Assembly: GCF_000006565.2 (NCBI RefSeq)
Contig: NC_031480.1
Coordinates: forward strand, 7,011,480-7,075,479
Length of the DNA stretch: 64,000 nucleotides
DNA from: Toxoplasma gondii ME49
Lineage: Eukaryota; Apicomplexa; Conoidasida; Eucoccidiorida; Sarcocystidae
Direction: 5' to 3'
The notes below the pieces were generated by a model that had not been told where the DNA came from, did not search any database, and saw nothing but the letters and a program-made list of their open reading frames with translations. Position 1 is the first letter of the stretch; each line of letters opens with the position of its first letter. The position numbers were made by a program, and so were the translations under genes. Of this stretch, positions 12,275 through 24,056 are shown piece by piece.

Positions 12275-12890
12275 GAGAGAGTGTGATGTCTGTTCCAGGA
12301 GGCCGACCGTTGTGGTCCGCTGTTGACTATAAAGGCCCGCGAGGTGCTGGCGATTGATCGGCAGTCGATCTCTGGAGTCGTAGTAGTGGCTTCGTGCCCC
12401 TCGACTAGGCCATGTAGCGTCTTGTGGCCATTCGTGTAAAGGCGGTAGGTGCCAGCCACGTTATCGAGCACGGTGCCGACGGGTGTGAGGGGTGGAGACA
12501 GTCGCAGCATCACGTGGGGTTTGGGAATGAAAGGGACGCGATGTGGTTGTGAACTTCAAACACATGCCGTGGAAGCGGTGTGTATACTCCGAGTATCGAC
12601 GGGACGCGTTTTGGACCGTCGCACGAGAGCCAGTCATGGCGGCAGCGTCTCTGCCGGAGCGGTGGTTGATGAGGTCCGCATGGCGCGGCCGACCGCCACC
12701 GTCATGTGTCTCACCTAGTCGCGGGTAGGAGGAGATGGAGAATGTTTCACGGTGCAGGGGTGCGTGTGGCGTTGGCGGCGGTGGACATGTAGGCGGCCAC
12801 TAGTGGAAGAAATGGAGGTCTGTCTGGCTACAAGCGATTCTGGATCGATGAGACTCATCACGTACATTCGCGGCGTCGGTCTGTGGTCTG
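12275..12890 (+). repeat. 1.7-kb higher-order repeat, unit 4 (truncated)
   Basis: Follows units 1-3 closely through the core decamer at 12,440 and the GGAGGAGATGGAGAATG block, then leaves the consensus near 12,880-12,890. Confidence 0.85.
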
Positions 12891-14950
12891 ACTCCAGTCG
12901 TGATGCGAGTGAAGATGCAGATGGATGTGCACCGTTATGCCGGGTGGTTTGCCGTCTTCGTGTGTTGTCAGCAAAAAAATGTAGGAATGCGCAGTCGCGG
13001 TGAGAATTATCAGTGAATAGGCACAGCGTTTGCGCCGTTGAGTGGACGAAGCTCGAGAGAGGAGTCGTACACGTGGTTCATGATAGCCGAGGAGGGAGAT
13101 GTCACAGACAGTCCCGCGGCGGTGTCTGCAAGTGCTAACAACATTTGACGGGTGGTGACCCCTTCTGTGCCTATCTAGCCGCTGGAACAATGTGCTGCGG
13201 CTGCCACCTAACGGTCATACGTATGGTATTTTTTCCTGCGGTGTTGCAATTGTGCAGTATGACGAGGTGCGTCGATCCAAAGCCATCACAGGCAGACAGC
13301 AGCAGAGAGTGCTACGACACGGTGCTTGACGACCCGGTCGAGCGTTGCTAATGCGGTGCTGAATTTGGTTCGGAGGCTGACTACTCGGGCGTCGGTCCAT
13401 TACATGGCACTATCGTCACACACTTATCCACAACGATCTGTTTTCCGTGGCAGATCGTATGTGTTTCACACACGACACAAATGATTCTGTCGGAGATCGA
13501 CATCTAGCACGGGCTTCTGACGTTAAGTTGCAGGAGTATCTGATCGATATTGTACACTGCTACGTTCGTTTGCCCTGCACAGCAGACGATGTAGACTGCG
13601 TGTGTCCCCGTGTTGACCGATGTGTTGGGTCGTATTCACGACTGAATGCCTTCTGTCTGAGGTCCAACTCTGCATCTGCATTTATGCACCTTCGTCTCTC
13701 CGCCCGAGGTGTCATTGTATCGACACTATGTTGTATGGGCCGTGGCTGAGGGGTGTATTTGCACACATCGTAATGAGTCCACCTCTGCTGTTGTTTTCAG
13801 TTGTGGCACTGAATTCGTTGACAGTGGTACGGAATGCCGGAGTGCCAGGTGTGGCTCACATGGTAAACCGCTGCGATGCCGTGATGGCACTGGATGCAGA
13901 GGACAGTTTCGGTTAATCACAACTCGAGATCCGAGTAAGCAGTGGTTGTGTGTGGATCGCCTCCACAATGTGGCATGTTGCGGGTTGTCACTGAAAGGCA
14001 GTAGGTACCATATGTGGGGCTCGAGGGGATGGTGGTCCGTTGATTGGAGCAGGCATTGAGAAATTTAGTCGGGGACAAACGAGGAGCCGCTCTACCGGAT
14101 GTGCGGAGAGGTCGAATAGAGCGTCTCTAACTATGTGGTATTGCCGACGAAATGGTGACCCACAGAGTTCCCGTGAAGCATATTTCAAACCCAGTAGAAG
14201 TACAGTGTAGCTATAGGTCCGGTGTGACTTCCACCAACTGCGGAAGCAGTACAGCCTGGCGCACCACGCTTCCGCTGCTGATGAGCGCCATGCTAGGCAC
14301 AGACTGCCAGAGGTTTTGCGACACATATCTGGCAGCAAGGAGGCAGCGCAGAAGATGTATACGCTGTCAGCACAACAGTCAGTTGCAGGTAGCTAGGGTG
14401 TCGTGCGGGCAGGTGAAGAGATAAACGTTGGACGTAAGCAACTACCCGTTCAATAAACTGGCCACGAGATGTGTGGCGGTCATTTAGTTGGTGGGAGAGT
14501 GATTAGGGGCGCGCGACCGTGTTACACGAGAATGTGTCTCTCTCGGGATCGGAAATGCGCTGTCACATGGTGTGCATTTGTGGCAGAACAACTGCGACGG
14601 AGGAGAGGCTCCGTTTCTGCTTGGTTTGCAGTTTGTTCAACGCATGAACTTTGCTATCCGTGGGGGTAATACTGGGAGGCACATCTAGAATCGGGGGAGC
14701 AGACGCAATAGTCGTGGAGGTAGCCATCGTCTGTCGCGCATGTGACGACGTCGCCTCGCCGGAGCCACGGAGTTGGCGTATGTGGATCGGGTCTCTGGTG
14801 ATCTGGGTGACCTGGTGTGGGTGTGCAGTGGATGAGATCGGATTCGACAGATTGTGGACCGCAGAGTTGTGCGCACGTGTCGCTGTGCAGGCACAGAAGG
14901 TAAAGGCGTGGTTTGTGACCGGAGGGCATGAGAGATGTGACGGGTGACTG
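12891..14950 (+). repeat. Diverged satellite monomers
   Basis: Single diverged copies. 13,180-13,420 matches 11,470-11,700 of unit 3, and a core variant (AGGCAGTAGG) lies at 13,996. No supported gene. Confidence 0.55.
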
Positions 14951-17900
14951 GAAGGTTAGGTGTCGAGTACCGGCTCGTCGGGTGGCTCTAGATAGGTAGC
15001 TATGTTCACCTGGCACGGATTGTGTGCTTGAGAGATGGAAGAAACTGTTCGTGTTTCTGTATGTCGCTGCGCTGCGTTGTGGTGGAGTCGAGTGTTTATT
15101 TCTGAGTTTGATAGTGGTAGATCCTGATACATCATGCTCTCCAGTAGGGGGCTTCTATGAGCTTTTACTGCTGGGAGTGAATATGGTTCTCCGTATACTT
15201 GTATATACATGTAGGTATATATTTATACATGGACAGGTGTGCTCTTGGAGCCTGATATGAAGCGAAAGAGTGTCCTTCACATCCCCTTTGATTGAGCGGC
15301 ATGCGTGCTTGAAGGCAATGGAGGCACACGCCACTGCTCGTCCATCACGCCTCGTGACGAAGACGCTTGTTTTGGCTTGGCATGACTGTGCAATTGTGTC
15401 CCTTTGTAGCGTTCGCTGAAATACGGTAGGCAACGAGTAGGACATCAAAGACGGTGGTGACCAGCGTGAGTGGATCCGTCTCATGTTCATTCCAGTAGCC
15501 TTCTCCCTGATAGAGCCAAGCCTACTGATATAAGAATGATGGACAGAATCAGGTCGCTTGCGCAGCTATTCGTCAGGCCGGAATCTCACGACGTCGACCA
15601 ACACTCGGTGTAGTCGCGTGTGGTGGTGAGGGTCGCATCCCTTGCTTGTTGGGTGTGATCTCAACTGTATCGGGACAGCTATGAAGACGACCAGCGCCAT
15701 TGACAGAGGTGAATGTGTGACTTGCATGCCAAAGCCAACTTAACGCTGCAGCCGTCGTACGATTTCGACAGCAAACGGCGATAGAGAGTGCACATCAGCG
15801 GAGGTGCTGGCTTCTGGAGGCGCAGAAGCCAACGTGGTGCACGAAGGAGTCCATGCCCTCGTGGTAGCTGATTCTGGATTCCACACGCTTCATGGACTAC
15901 CTAGACATTGGCGACTTACGAGACGACTTATCTGACCCACAGGACAGACAGCACAGTTGCTGGTGTCCATTGTTATGGGGAACGGCTCGGCCGTGTGGTC
16001 AACGTATATAGAAAAGCAATATGGACGGCGTGGAATGCCGAACCGCGATACGTGCTGTGTGGGGTGGTGTCGACGTTACGATTATAATCGGAAGGTTGAA
16101 TAATCAAGACATGGTATTCCAAACCCGAGTGTGGATAGGTAAAAACTGCGTGAATGGTAGGATAGTGTGCGCGCTTCTAAAGAACGTGCACGCGGCGATA
16201 GGCCGTCGGTTCCCTAACTCCTCGTACTGGCCATGTGCGTACATTTACAGCTTGAGGAAGTACGGCGGGTAGGGTGCTTTTGGGTGACGATCCTCCCTAT
16301 GGTACTACGATGTAACTGTGGAGTTTGCGCTCACTCTCACTGGTGTGGGGTCTAGTCCGTAGAAGGAAAAGACAGGCCTGTCATTAGGTCACTGCATCAC
16401 AGTCGGCAAGACGCGAGAAACCATCTTTTCACTTTCTGCGTAGGGCAACAATCTGGTGCGACGAGAATTTGCATTATAAAAATTACGTGGTTCCTGATGT
16501 GGTTTGTTGTCCTGCGCTAACTGTTGTGCTCATCTACTTTGTTCTGCAAACGCCGCTCCAACCTGGCAGTTCGTAAATTTACAATTCAATCCAAATAAAC
16601 CTCACACTCGAGACCCCTGCGGAGGCTGTGCTTCCGGTACCGGAAACTATCGAGTCTCCAGGTGCCATATGTACTATGGTAGATGTGTTCCATGTTGAGC
16701 AGTGAGGCGAGCTTTAATAAGCAGACAGATGCGAACCCCGTCAGTACCCAGAGACGACACCAGGGAAGTGAACGGTGACGCAACCTTGTGGCAGTGTGCA
16801 GGAGTGAAGAACTACACGACTGTCTCGTTCAGTTGCCGGTGCCGGTGCTAATAACGGACAAGTGGTATCACCTTTCGTAATCAGCTGTTCGTAACATGCA
16901 TCGGCAACAGTTCTTTCATCTTGAGAAAACGAGAGCCTCCCATGCAAGGATACGAAAGGAGGTAGTCACGACCAGCAGATAGATTGGCTGCCAGTCTGTA
17001 GGAACTGAGCAGATGGGGTCAGCGGTGTGTCGCAACAGTTAGCGCTGAGCACCAACGAATTTCCGCTAAAAACAAGGCTTTGATCACGGGTTTTGCTCGG
17101 CTTCTTACACGATCTCCTGTGTTCGTGCAGCCACTTTCAACACACATATAACAAACTGCCGCGCACTTGGCAATTGTCATCGCACACGGCGGCATACGCA
17201 GGCGTTGGCGGTGCTATGTGCGAGAGTGGCGACATGACAGGCTCATCGAATGCGGGCCCGATCGCTTCCATCGTTGACATCCTCTGTGTTTTACCTACTT
17301 GACAGCTCGTGCACGTATTGTCGTAGCCTGGACGCTCATTGTTTGTTGGTTGTGTCTAGAAAAGCCAAGTAGGGGTGAACAGTTGTACAGTGCAAAAGAG
17401 CCGCTTGTAGGTTGGACTTCCGGCGGTGAGTCTACGAGGAGCTCACCGTAGTGGTAATCTTTTTTTGCAGGTAGCGTGGTTGAAACAGGTTAATAAGTGC
17501 GCTTCTCTTGTACAAGTTCATTGGCAGTGTGTGCGTGTGAGCCTCGACTGTTATTTCGTGGTCAGGGTAAACTGTAGAGCAGGGCGGATCTTTATGCTTC
17601 ATGGAGTTGTGTAGGATGATAAGTTTAAGCGAGTTGAGGGATAGAGAAGCCGCCGGTAGAGAAGGGTGTAAACAGCCAGAAGAAAGAAAATTTTTCGAAG
17701 TTTGTCGCCAAATTGTCAGGGCGTTTATTCAGGTGGACAACGTAAGAGGTGCAAAAGGGTCATGATAAAATGGTGACCCTTACACGGTATCAGTGCTGGA
17801 GACAAGGGTAGGTACCGGAGTGACCGCTAGACGATTGATCGAATGCAAGAAATAGAAAGGGCGTACTCTACATGTTCATTTTCACACTGAAGGAGCATCG

Positions 17901-18200
17901 TCTCGCCTCCTGTCAATGATGCAACAAATGAGCTTTTTTTACAGCATTACAGTTTGTGCGCTTCCTGGCCTTTTCTGCAACTGGGTCATGATTGCTTCTT
18001 TTCGTGTTTTTAGTTGCTGCCAGGACAGATGTGCATGTCGTGAATATCCCTCAGTGGAACTGTGCCTTAATTCTTGTTTTCTCTCTTCACTTGAGGCATG
18101 CGACCATGTCATTCTGTATTGCACGAGATGTGTCTAAGGAGCCGTATGGTTGTGTGTGTCCTAGCCTGAGAGCGTCAACAGCGGTGTATGACTGAGTGCG
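14951..18200. other. Low-similarity transition zone
   Basis: Apart from two weak core-like stretches (near 15,425 and 16,945) and a TA-rich tract at 15,190-15,235, I see neither satellite periodicity nor a supported gene. It probably consists of very old monomers grading into the single-copy island. Confidence 0.35.
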
Positions 18201-18519
18201 GCGATGACTTTGGAATCGGGACGGATTATGCATTGAGTTAATTGCTCGTCTACGTTGGGTAAGCAGTCGTACCTGTTGCCTCTCTGACCTCTTTCACTAG
18301 TCGTCTCAGTTGTTTCTGGAATATGCTAGCTATCCTAGACCACACCAGCTTGGGTCGAGTATAAAGAGAGCTGGGTGAGTAGATAAGAATGGGGCTGCAG
18401 GTGAAGCGGACATGATCTATTTCCAGAGCCCTGTTGATGAGCATTGTGAAGGTCTGACGGGGGGAGGACGGTCTGTGGAGTTCGCACTTATTACAGTACA
18501 TCCAGATTAGGATCAACAA

Positions 18520-18752
18520 ATGATGGCACGGTCCGATCTGGCTAGTGGGTGCTGTTGGGTTTTGTCTTTCTTTACCATTCTGTCGGAACTACAGGGCCCT
18601 CCACGCAACATGCTGGCCAGACGCAGAGGAAGAGGGATGGATTCGTTGGAGAGGATCTGTTGGCGGGCATCGCGGGATACGGGGGACACAAACACGAGAC
18701 CAGCTGTGGATGCGGCAAATGGCGTCACAGAGAAAATAATCTTGTTTTATAA
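18520..18752 (+). CDS. Possible first exon with signal peptide
   Basis: The frame opens with ATG ATG in a good eukaryotic context (A at -3) and stays open until a GTAAGC donor at 18,753, whose TAA ends the frame. This is the pattern expected of a real 5' exon. The first 25 residues look like a short signal peptide: MMARSDLAS, a hydrophobic core CCWVLSFFTIL, then a small polar region. The rest is basic, with an ARRRGRG patch near residue 33. A candidate acceptor (GTGTTTTCAG) follows only 38 bases later and would continue in frame for about 36 codons, but such an intron would be unusually short. No family is recognised. The opposite strand is also open over part of the stretch, which lowers confidence. 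Confidence 0.3.
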
Positions 18753-21700
18753 GTAAGCGTCTTTCGTTGCCGCGATCGATGTGTTTTCAGGCATCTAAAT
18801 CGACGGTGGAGGAAGAAAGTAATTAGTGGACCGACGATGTTGGAAGAACGTGACGACGAAACAGAGGGGGGGGGGGAAGGACGAAGGGGTAGAAGGTGAA
18901 GGAGTGGAGAGCATGTTAACAGGATATTCTTGCAAGTTCCGGGTGGATGTGTTTTAGCAGTTTGGTTCATCTGGATGAACGAGACTGTTGGTTCCCCGCC
19001 GTTCTCCACGTAAAAAAGAGAAAGTGTAGAAACCAATAGCTGTTTGACCGTCTACAGCGAGAATTTCCGCGTCTCACCTTCGAATGGTGCCTCCTCTCTA
19101 TGCATATCGATAACGTATTGCTTGTCTGCGTCGCCAACGTCCCACCTGCAGATACAGGAACTCGGAGGAACGACGAAAGAGGAGGTGGATCGCGGAAACG
19201 AACATGGAGGGAGAGAAAAATTCGTTCGGATTAAAAGGGTCACGTGGCTGACAAAGCTGTCATAGGTGTCACACCATTCCGGCGAGCGTAGTTGTTGCTG
19301 TCTTCATCGTCCGCGTATTGCCACGGATTTTCTCCTGCAGCGTCAGCGTGTGCATATTCGCCGTCAGATAGTACAACGAAAAGTGAAGAGGAATAAGAGA
19401 CCCACACGTGGCTTGCGTGCGTGTGCGAAAAAACATTAATATCGCATCTTGTTTGTGTGGCTATATGGGGAATGCAAATGTAGATGAAGCGGTGTTTGTT
19501 TTGTTCGTTCGTGGAAGAAGGAATAGTCTTCGCATGGCCACGAGGTCCTACACGGGGTCGTTAGTGACGTGCTGACCTATGTTTTGCAGCTAGCTGTTAA
19601 GAGAAAGAACCACACGACACAAACATATAACGGTGGACAGGGATGTTTCTGAAGTGTGAGAAAGGTTTGTCCCGAATTTGGCGTATGCACTTCATTATCC
19701 GTTGCTATTTTTCTAACTGCCAAATGCTCCAACAAACTGCGAAGCAAAGTGTTTTTTCTCATTTGCCATTTTTTTCGTTAAAAATTGACGCAAAGATGTT
19801 ACTGGAATATGGAAAACGACCTGTCAACCCATTCCAAAAACGTGCACAAAGGAAAGAAGGATTATGATTAGCAGCACCGGTAGCGCTCCACGAAAGCTGT
19901 CCAGGCGATTGCATCAACAACACTGCATTGGTGCAAGTTTGCTCTGTGGAAGTGACCGCCCGTGTGTAAAGTGAACCGACGGTGTTATGATAGGTACAAA
20001 GGTCGGACGCGTGCAAACCGGTGTTTTTTGGTCGGTACTTCACGTAGTATCTGTGAAATCTCGCTATCAGATGGATCAACGATCGTAGCTGCAGTAGGCT
20101 ATCATCCTACTCTGCTTGTTAGAGTTTTTCTTGAGCGATTGCGGTGGAGCAATTAACCTCAGTATTATCTTTCATGTATTCACTCCCACTCATGCCGTGC
20201 CTCACAGAAGACGTTGGATGTAGAAGCAGGGGGCACATGGTGAATTTAAAAGCATTTCAGCATGAGACTTCCAAGCCTCGGCCTCAGTGGCTTCGTGTAC
20301 TCTACTGTTAACATTTCAGCGCTGTAGGTTTACGGATTTTAGGAACTAGGGGCAACCAGACAACAACTGGAACTAGACTTCCCCATTACACATTATAAAG
20401 TGGGGGGGTTACGATTCAGGGCTTTTGAGGGTGTAGGGGTACCTCTCAGAGTTTAGGGTTGGCTAATTCGTGTCGATAGTCCCTGCCTTCCACTGGTATT
20501 GTGGATTTGCCTTCACTGTAGAACAGTGTTAAATATGCAGGAGGAGCCATCCGTTAATTGTCATCATCATCTCAAACAAACAAGATGTTGAAACTGCCAG
20601 ATAATTTTGCTTGTTGAGGGTGTAAAGGGTCCGCGTTTCTCACGTTCCAACAAATGTCCGGTTTTCCGATGCGAACCCTTCCAAGCACGCTACCGCGTTT
20701 GGGTCAAGCGTCAACGGCAATGATCTGAACCGGCAAAATGGCTACAAATGCGTCACAGTATTTTTCTTGCATACCCTGAATTGTTATTTTCTCACTCTAC
20801 TAATGGTACCGAGCGACTACCTTTGAAAAAAGCACGCGGTTGTTACCATTTCCGAAAACGGAACCCTTCGGTGTCTCGATACGTTTGCCCGCAATGAATG
20901 ATGTGATTCGAGACATCAAGCTTACAAACGTTCGTGCAGCGTTGGACATAGGAAGGCTGGCGTCACGGACAACTGTGCGGATGACGTCCGTTCCATGGAC
21001 ATGCTTCGATTTCAAAGAGATTCTTTCTTTTCATCTTGGTCAGACGTTGTGGACAGGACTGCTCAGCAGTCAGTCAATCGCGCTGTGAGCCAGAAAGTCC
21101 CTGAACGTTGTTACCATCAGTAGTGGAAGCCCCCTTGCCGTCCGCGGACGAACACTGAATTACTGTCAGCCGCACTTGCTCAATTAGGATATTTAACCGT
21201 ATTAAATGTAAGTTTATGTGCAAGCGTTCGAACTTGGTGCATCTCAAGTCAAATATAATCGATTTGGTGCCGCCATCTACGGACCCCCAGCACGCGGTCA
21301 CGGTAGTTGTAGCATCTGTCGAATCGTACAAAGAAGAATTGGTCCTGAATATCACTAATAGGTACAAATGCACTTAAGGTCGAACGATGGATCCATCTCA
21401 ATTATCATGTTTGATGGGTGCAGCATTAGTGTGCTGGTTCAGCGCAGTGAAGTCTTGCTTCCGCGTTTCGCGTAGCTTTCTGCATTAAGCGGTAACCATT
21501 TAAGTGGGTAATCAAGTGGTATCCACACAGCACAAGAGCAAATGCAAGGGTTTCGGCCTGCTGTAAAACACTATCTGAGTACATTTGACATCATTAGCAA
21601 GACACATGCCTACACTACTTCGTGAAACGGGGTGACTACACTGGCATGCGGTAGACAAAGGATCTGTCTCTTTTTCTGATGTTGAAACGGACATTTTGCT

Positions 21701-22353
21701 TTTGCACCAGACTTCAGAACTTTTCAGGTCGCTGCTCTCTTTGTCCTTCAACTGTTTTAAGGCTGGAGGAGATCTAATTTGCCTCTTCTAGTCGTTGGCC
21801 GGAGCACAGTACATGCCTTCTATGCGAACGTGTGATCACACGGACGCGGGACCCATGGGGCCTCGCTGTCACCTGCCGGGGCCAGCAGCCACTCGACGCT
21901 GCGTGTTGCTGCATCACCCGTCGCTGCTTCGAGGACAGCGCACACTTCGCACGCATTATGCTGACAGGACGGAGCTTCATGCATGCTAGAGGGTGCTGTT
22001 CATCTGGAAATTAAACATATTTGCATTACTCACCTCCAAAACAGTTCCGGCTTTCTGTAAACATGGATGAGCAGGACAGACGAAGTCACTCAGTTTGACT
22101 CAAGCGCTCGTGGGCGACGTTGCCCGCAGAGAAGTGGTTCATGAATTGAAAAGCGCTGAACTCTTTCCTGGTGAGCGAGCGTCTTTCCCTTGTATCTCTA
22201 CGGATAGTGTTTCCAATTCGAAACCGTTTTCGCAACAAAGCAGGAGCTTGTGATTGTTCTCCGGTGTCGCGCCGCAGAGGTTCACCGCAAACGACGACAC
22301 CTACACCCGATAGGGCCGACGCATCTCCAGAGGGGACCAGCAGTGAAAAGAGA
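18753..22353. other. Single-copy DNA, no supported gene
   Basis: AT content is higher than in the satellite arms. An 11-G run lies at 18,866-18,876. Several frames of 60-80 codons exist on both strands (for example 20,840-21,088 + and 19,052-19,243 -), but strands compete and none has clear start and splice support. A frame continuous with the next gene is open from 22,171 without an ATG before 22,354. Confidence 0.4.
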
Positions 22354-22910
22354 ATGGAGAGCACGATTGAGAAAAAACGTTCAGGATTCTCTACTGGGTG
22401 GTATCTCCCCTCTCAACTGAAGGCGAGACGTGGTCTGCTGTTCCATCATGACTCGCCTGTACTGCTTTTCTCCGTTGTGCTTTGTATGATGGTTCTTGCA
22501 CCACTAGTTTCTTTAGACCGTTCCACATGTCGGGTTTGCACAGCCCTGGCTGACTCCATCAGCGGTCGTGAGACGGATACCGATTTGAGTGATACGTACA
22601 GTGGGACTGAAACCGAAGAGAGCACCACAGCTGAATGGAGCGGCGGTGTTACAGAAGTCGAAGAGGGCAAACCAGCTGAAGGGAGCAGAGGTGTCTTAGA
22701 AGCAGAAGACCGCACGACGGTTGACGGAAGCGGCGGTGCTCCAGAAGTATTAGGCGGTGCCGCGGAAGAAAACTACACGAGTGTCGGCAAGCTGATTGAG
22801 TCGCATGCCGTCGAACCATTCCAAGAACGGAGCAGAAATCCGAGCGTCGCCGCGCGTGTTTCAAGGACCCGACACTCCGGACGGGCTCGTCCACTAGTGG
22901 CTTCTGGAAT
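22354..22910 (+). CDS. Membrane-anchored acidic-repeat protein, exon 1
   Basis: Best gene model in the window. ATG at 22,354 has a strong context (A at -3, G at +4). The exon ends at a GTGAGT donor at 22,911 whose TGA closes the frame. It encodes about 185 residues: a basic N-terminal tail (1-33, with a KARRG patch), one hydrophobic segment (about 34-54) that could be a recessed signal or signal anchor, then an acidic Ser/Thr/Gly-rich region. Residues 90-134 form three degenerate 15-residue repeats built on E-x-T-T-x-x-G-S-G-G-x-x-E-V. The C-terminal part is basic with several R-x-R sites. The layout resembles secreted or dense-granule-type proteins and subtelomeric lineage-specific families of Toxoplasma, but I cannot assign a family. 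An in-frame stretch from 22,171 could add an upstream exon. Confidence 0.5.
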
Positions 22911-23483
22911 GTGAGTCGAAACGCAGTTTTGAAACGTATCGGTGCCAACACTACCTGTGCTTGGCGGGCGCGTGAACATGGCTCTAATAAGGCAAACGTC
23001 TCGAGTGATAAAACACGCGAGCATTACCTAGCATTCATTGAAATACAATTAGTCTGACTCGTGGAGGTGCCCTCTGGCTTTGTTCACCGTTCGTTACCTG
23101 TTAAACGAAATATCCACGACGTCTTTCTGATAAACAGCACAAATTGTCTTGGCTGACGGGGTTCCGTTAAAGCGAGCGTGGAGTCTGCTTGCGGCACAAC
23201 GACAAATTTCTTCAACATGTAGACTACGTAGAAGGCCGACAGCCACTGTTCCCGTACATATCCGTCCACACTGTATTGAAGCCAACGCACTCGACCAAAA
23301 AAGCTCTTTCATGAGAAAGAGAAACAGACCTCATACCTTTACTATTACCTGGTAAACGAAAAGGCCCATTTTTACGTCGAGAATTGTCTCGCCCCATTTC
23401 CTTTCGCTTCCCGCGGCCCTGGCTCTAGGATGAAATACTGCAGTTGACGCATCGTGGTTTCTTTCATATGAATGGGAAGTCAG

Positions 23484-23683
23484 TGCCGTGAAACCCCTGC
23501 TCAAACTGCTGTTGCCGAAGACACGAATATCGAACAAACAGTCCGGTTGCTTACCAGAGCAAAACACTTTGTGGAAATTCATTGCTGATGAATCCGTGGG
23601 TGCATGTTTCACGGGGCCATTCTCAGTTTCCGCGGCTTCACGGTGTGACATCGAGACTCTTTCTGTGGCAGGTTGCAGACACC
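23484..23683 (+). CDS. Membrane-anchored acidic-repeat protein, candidate exon 2
   Basis: Exon 1 leaves two bases of a split codon; this segment, starting after GGAAGTCAG, supplies the missing base and continues open for 66 codons to another GTGAGT donor at 23,684, where the frame again stops inside the donor. The phase match and the two flanking splice-like sites support it. The encoded part is mixed polar/hydrophobic and has no recognised domain. The next exon is unresolved. A textbook branch-point and acceptor pair (TACTAAC at 24,036, then CTTGCAG ending at 24,056) lies downstream, but its phase gives only a short tail. The intron of 573 bp is ordinary for coccidia. Confidence 0.35.
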
Positions 23684-23864
23684 GTGAGTAGAATGCACAG
23701 AGAGGTCAGAGATATTCGGCGCGCGCCGCAGTCCTCAGCATAATAAACATTCTGGCGAAGCCGGGGAGAAAGTTGCTGCCATTGTCATGTGAAACGCATA
23801 AAAAATTACCACCGTGTCCAAAACAAGTTCTCTGCTTGCCCATGTGTCTTCCCGTTATCCAAAG

Positions 23865-23955
23865 AGTCCTCCGGAAGGCCCGAGTGCCCTAACGATAAGG
23901 CACGGACTGCTGAACCGTCGAGACCGTCACCCGTTGTCGAACTTCTTCGGTGCCA
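23865..23955 (+). pseudogene. tRNA-Ser(GCU)-like relic
   Basis: GGCCCGAGTGCCCTAACGAT followed by AAGGC and GGACTGCTGAACC resembles the D arm (GGCCGAGTGG...AAGGC) and anticodon arm (GGACTGCTAATCC) of eukaryotic tRNA-Ser with a GCU anticodon, here at 23,909-23,911. The anticodon stem has a mismatched closing pair. A weak T-arm-like GTTGTCGAACTTC follows at 23,933, but the acceptor ends do not pair. If real, this is a decayed copy; it may also be coincidence. Confidence 0.2.
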
Positions 23956-24056
23956 TGTATATCCCTGAATCGGTGAACCGCTGCTTGAGTTGCAATTCCT
24001 TTCACTATTTCGTAGCATGGGGCAGTCTTTGTGACTACTAACGGAATACCTTGCAG

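Noticed and set aside
7529..12718. Repeated 89-codon + frames in the 1.7-kb units, and similar repeated frames in the 47-48 kb, 53-57 kb and 58-62 kb arrays
   Set aside because: They recur only because the DNA recurs. Most lack ATG starts, frames on both strands are equally long, and diverged monomers do not keep them open.
18866..18876. G run with the minus-strand proline/serine-rich frame at 18,725-19,036 as a gene
   Set aside because: Low-complexity composition driven by the G tract, with no splice or start support and no recognisable domain.
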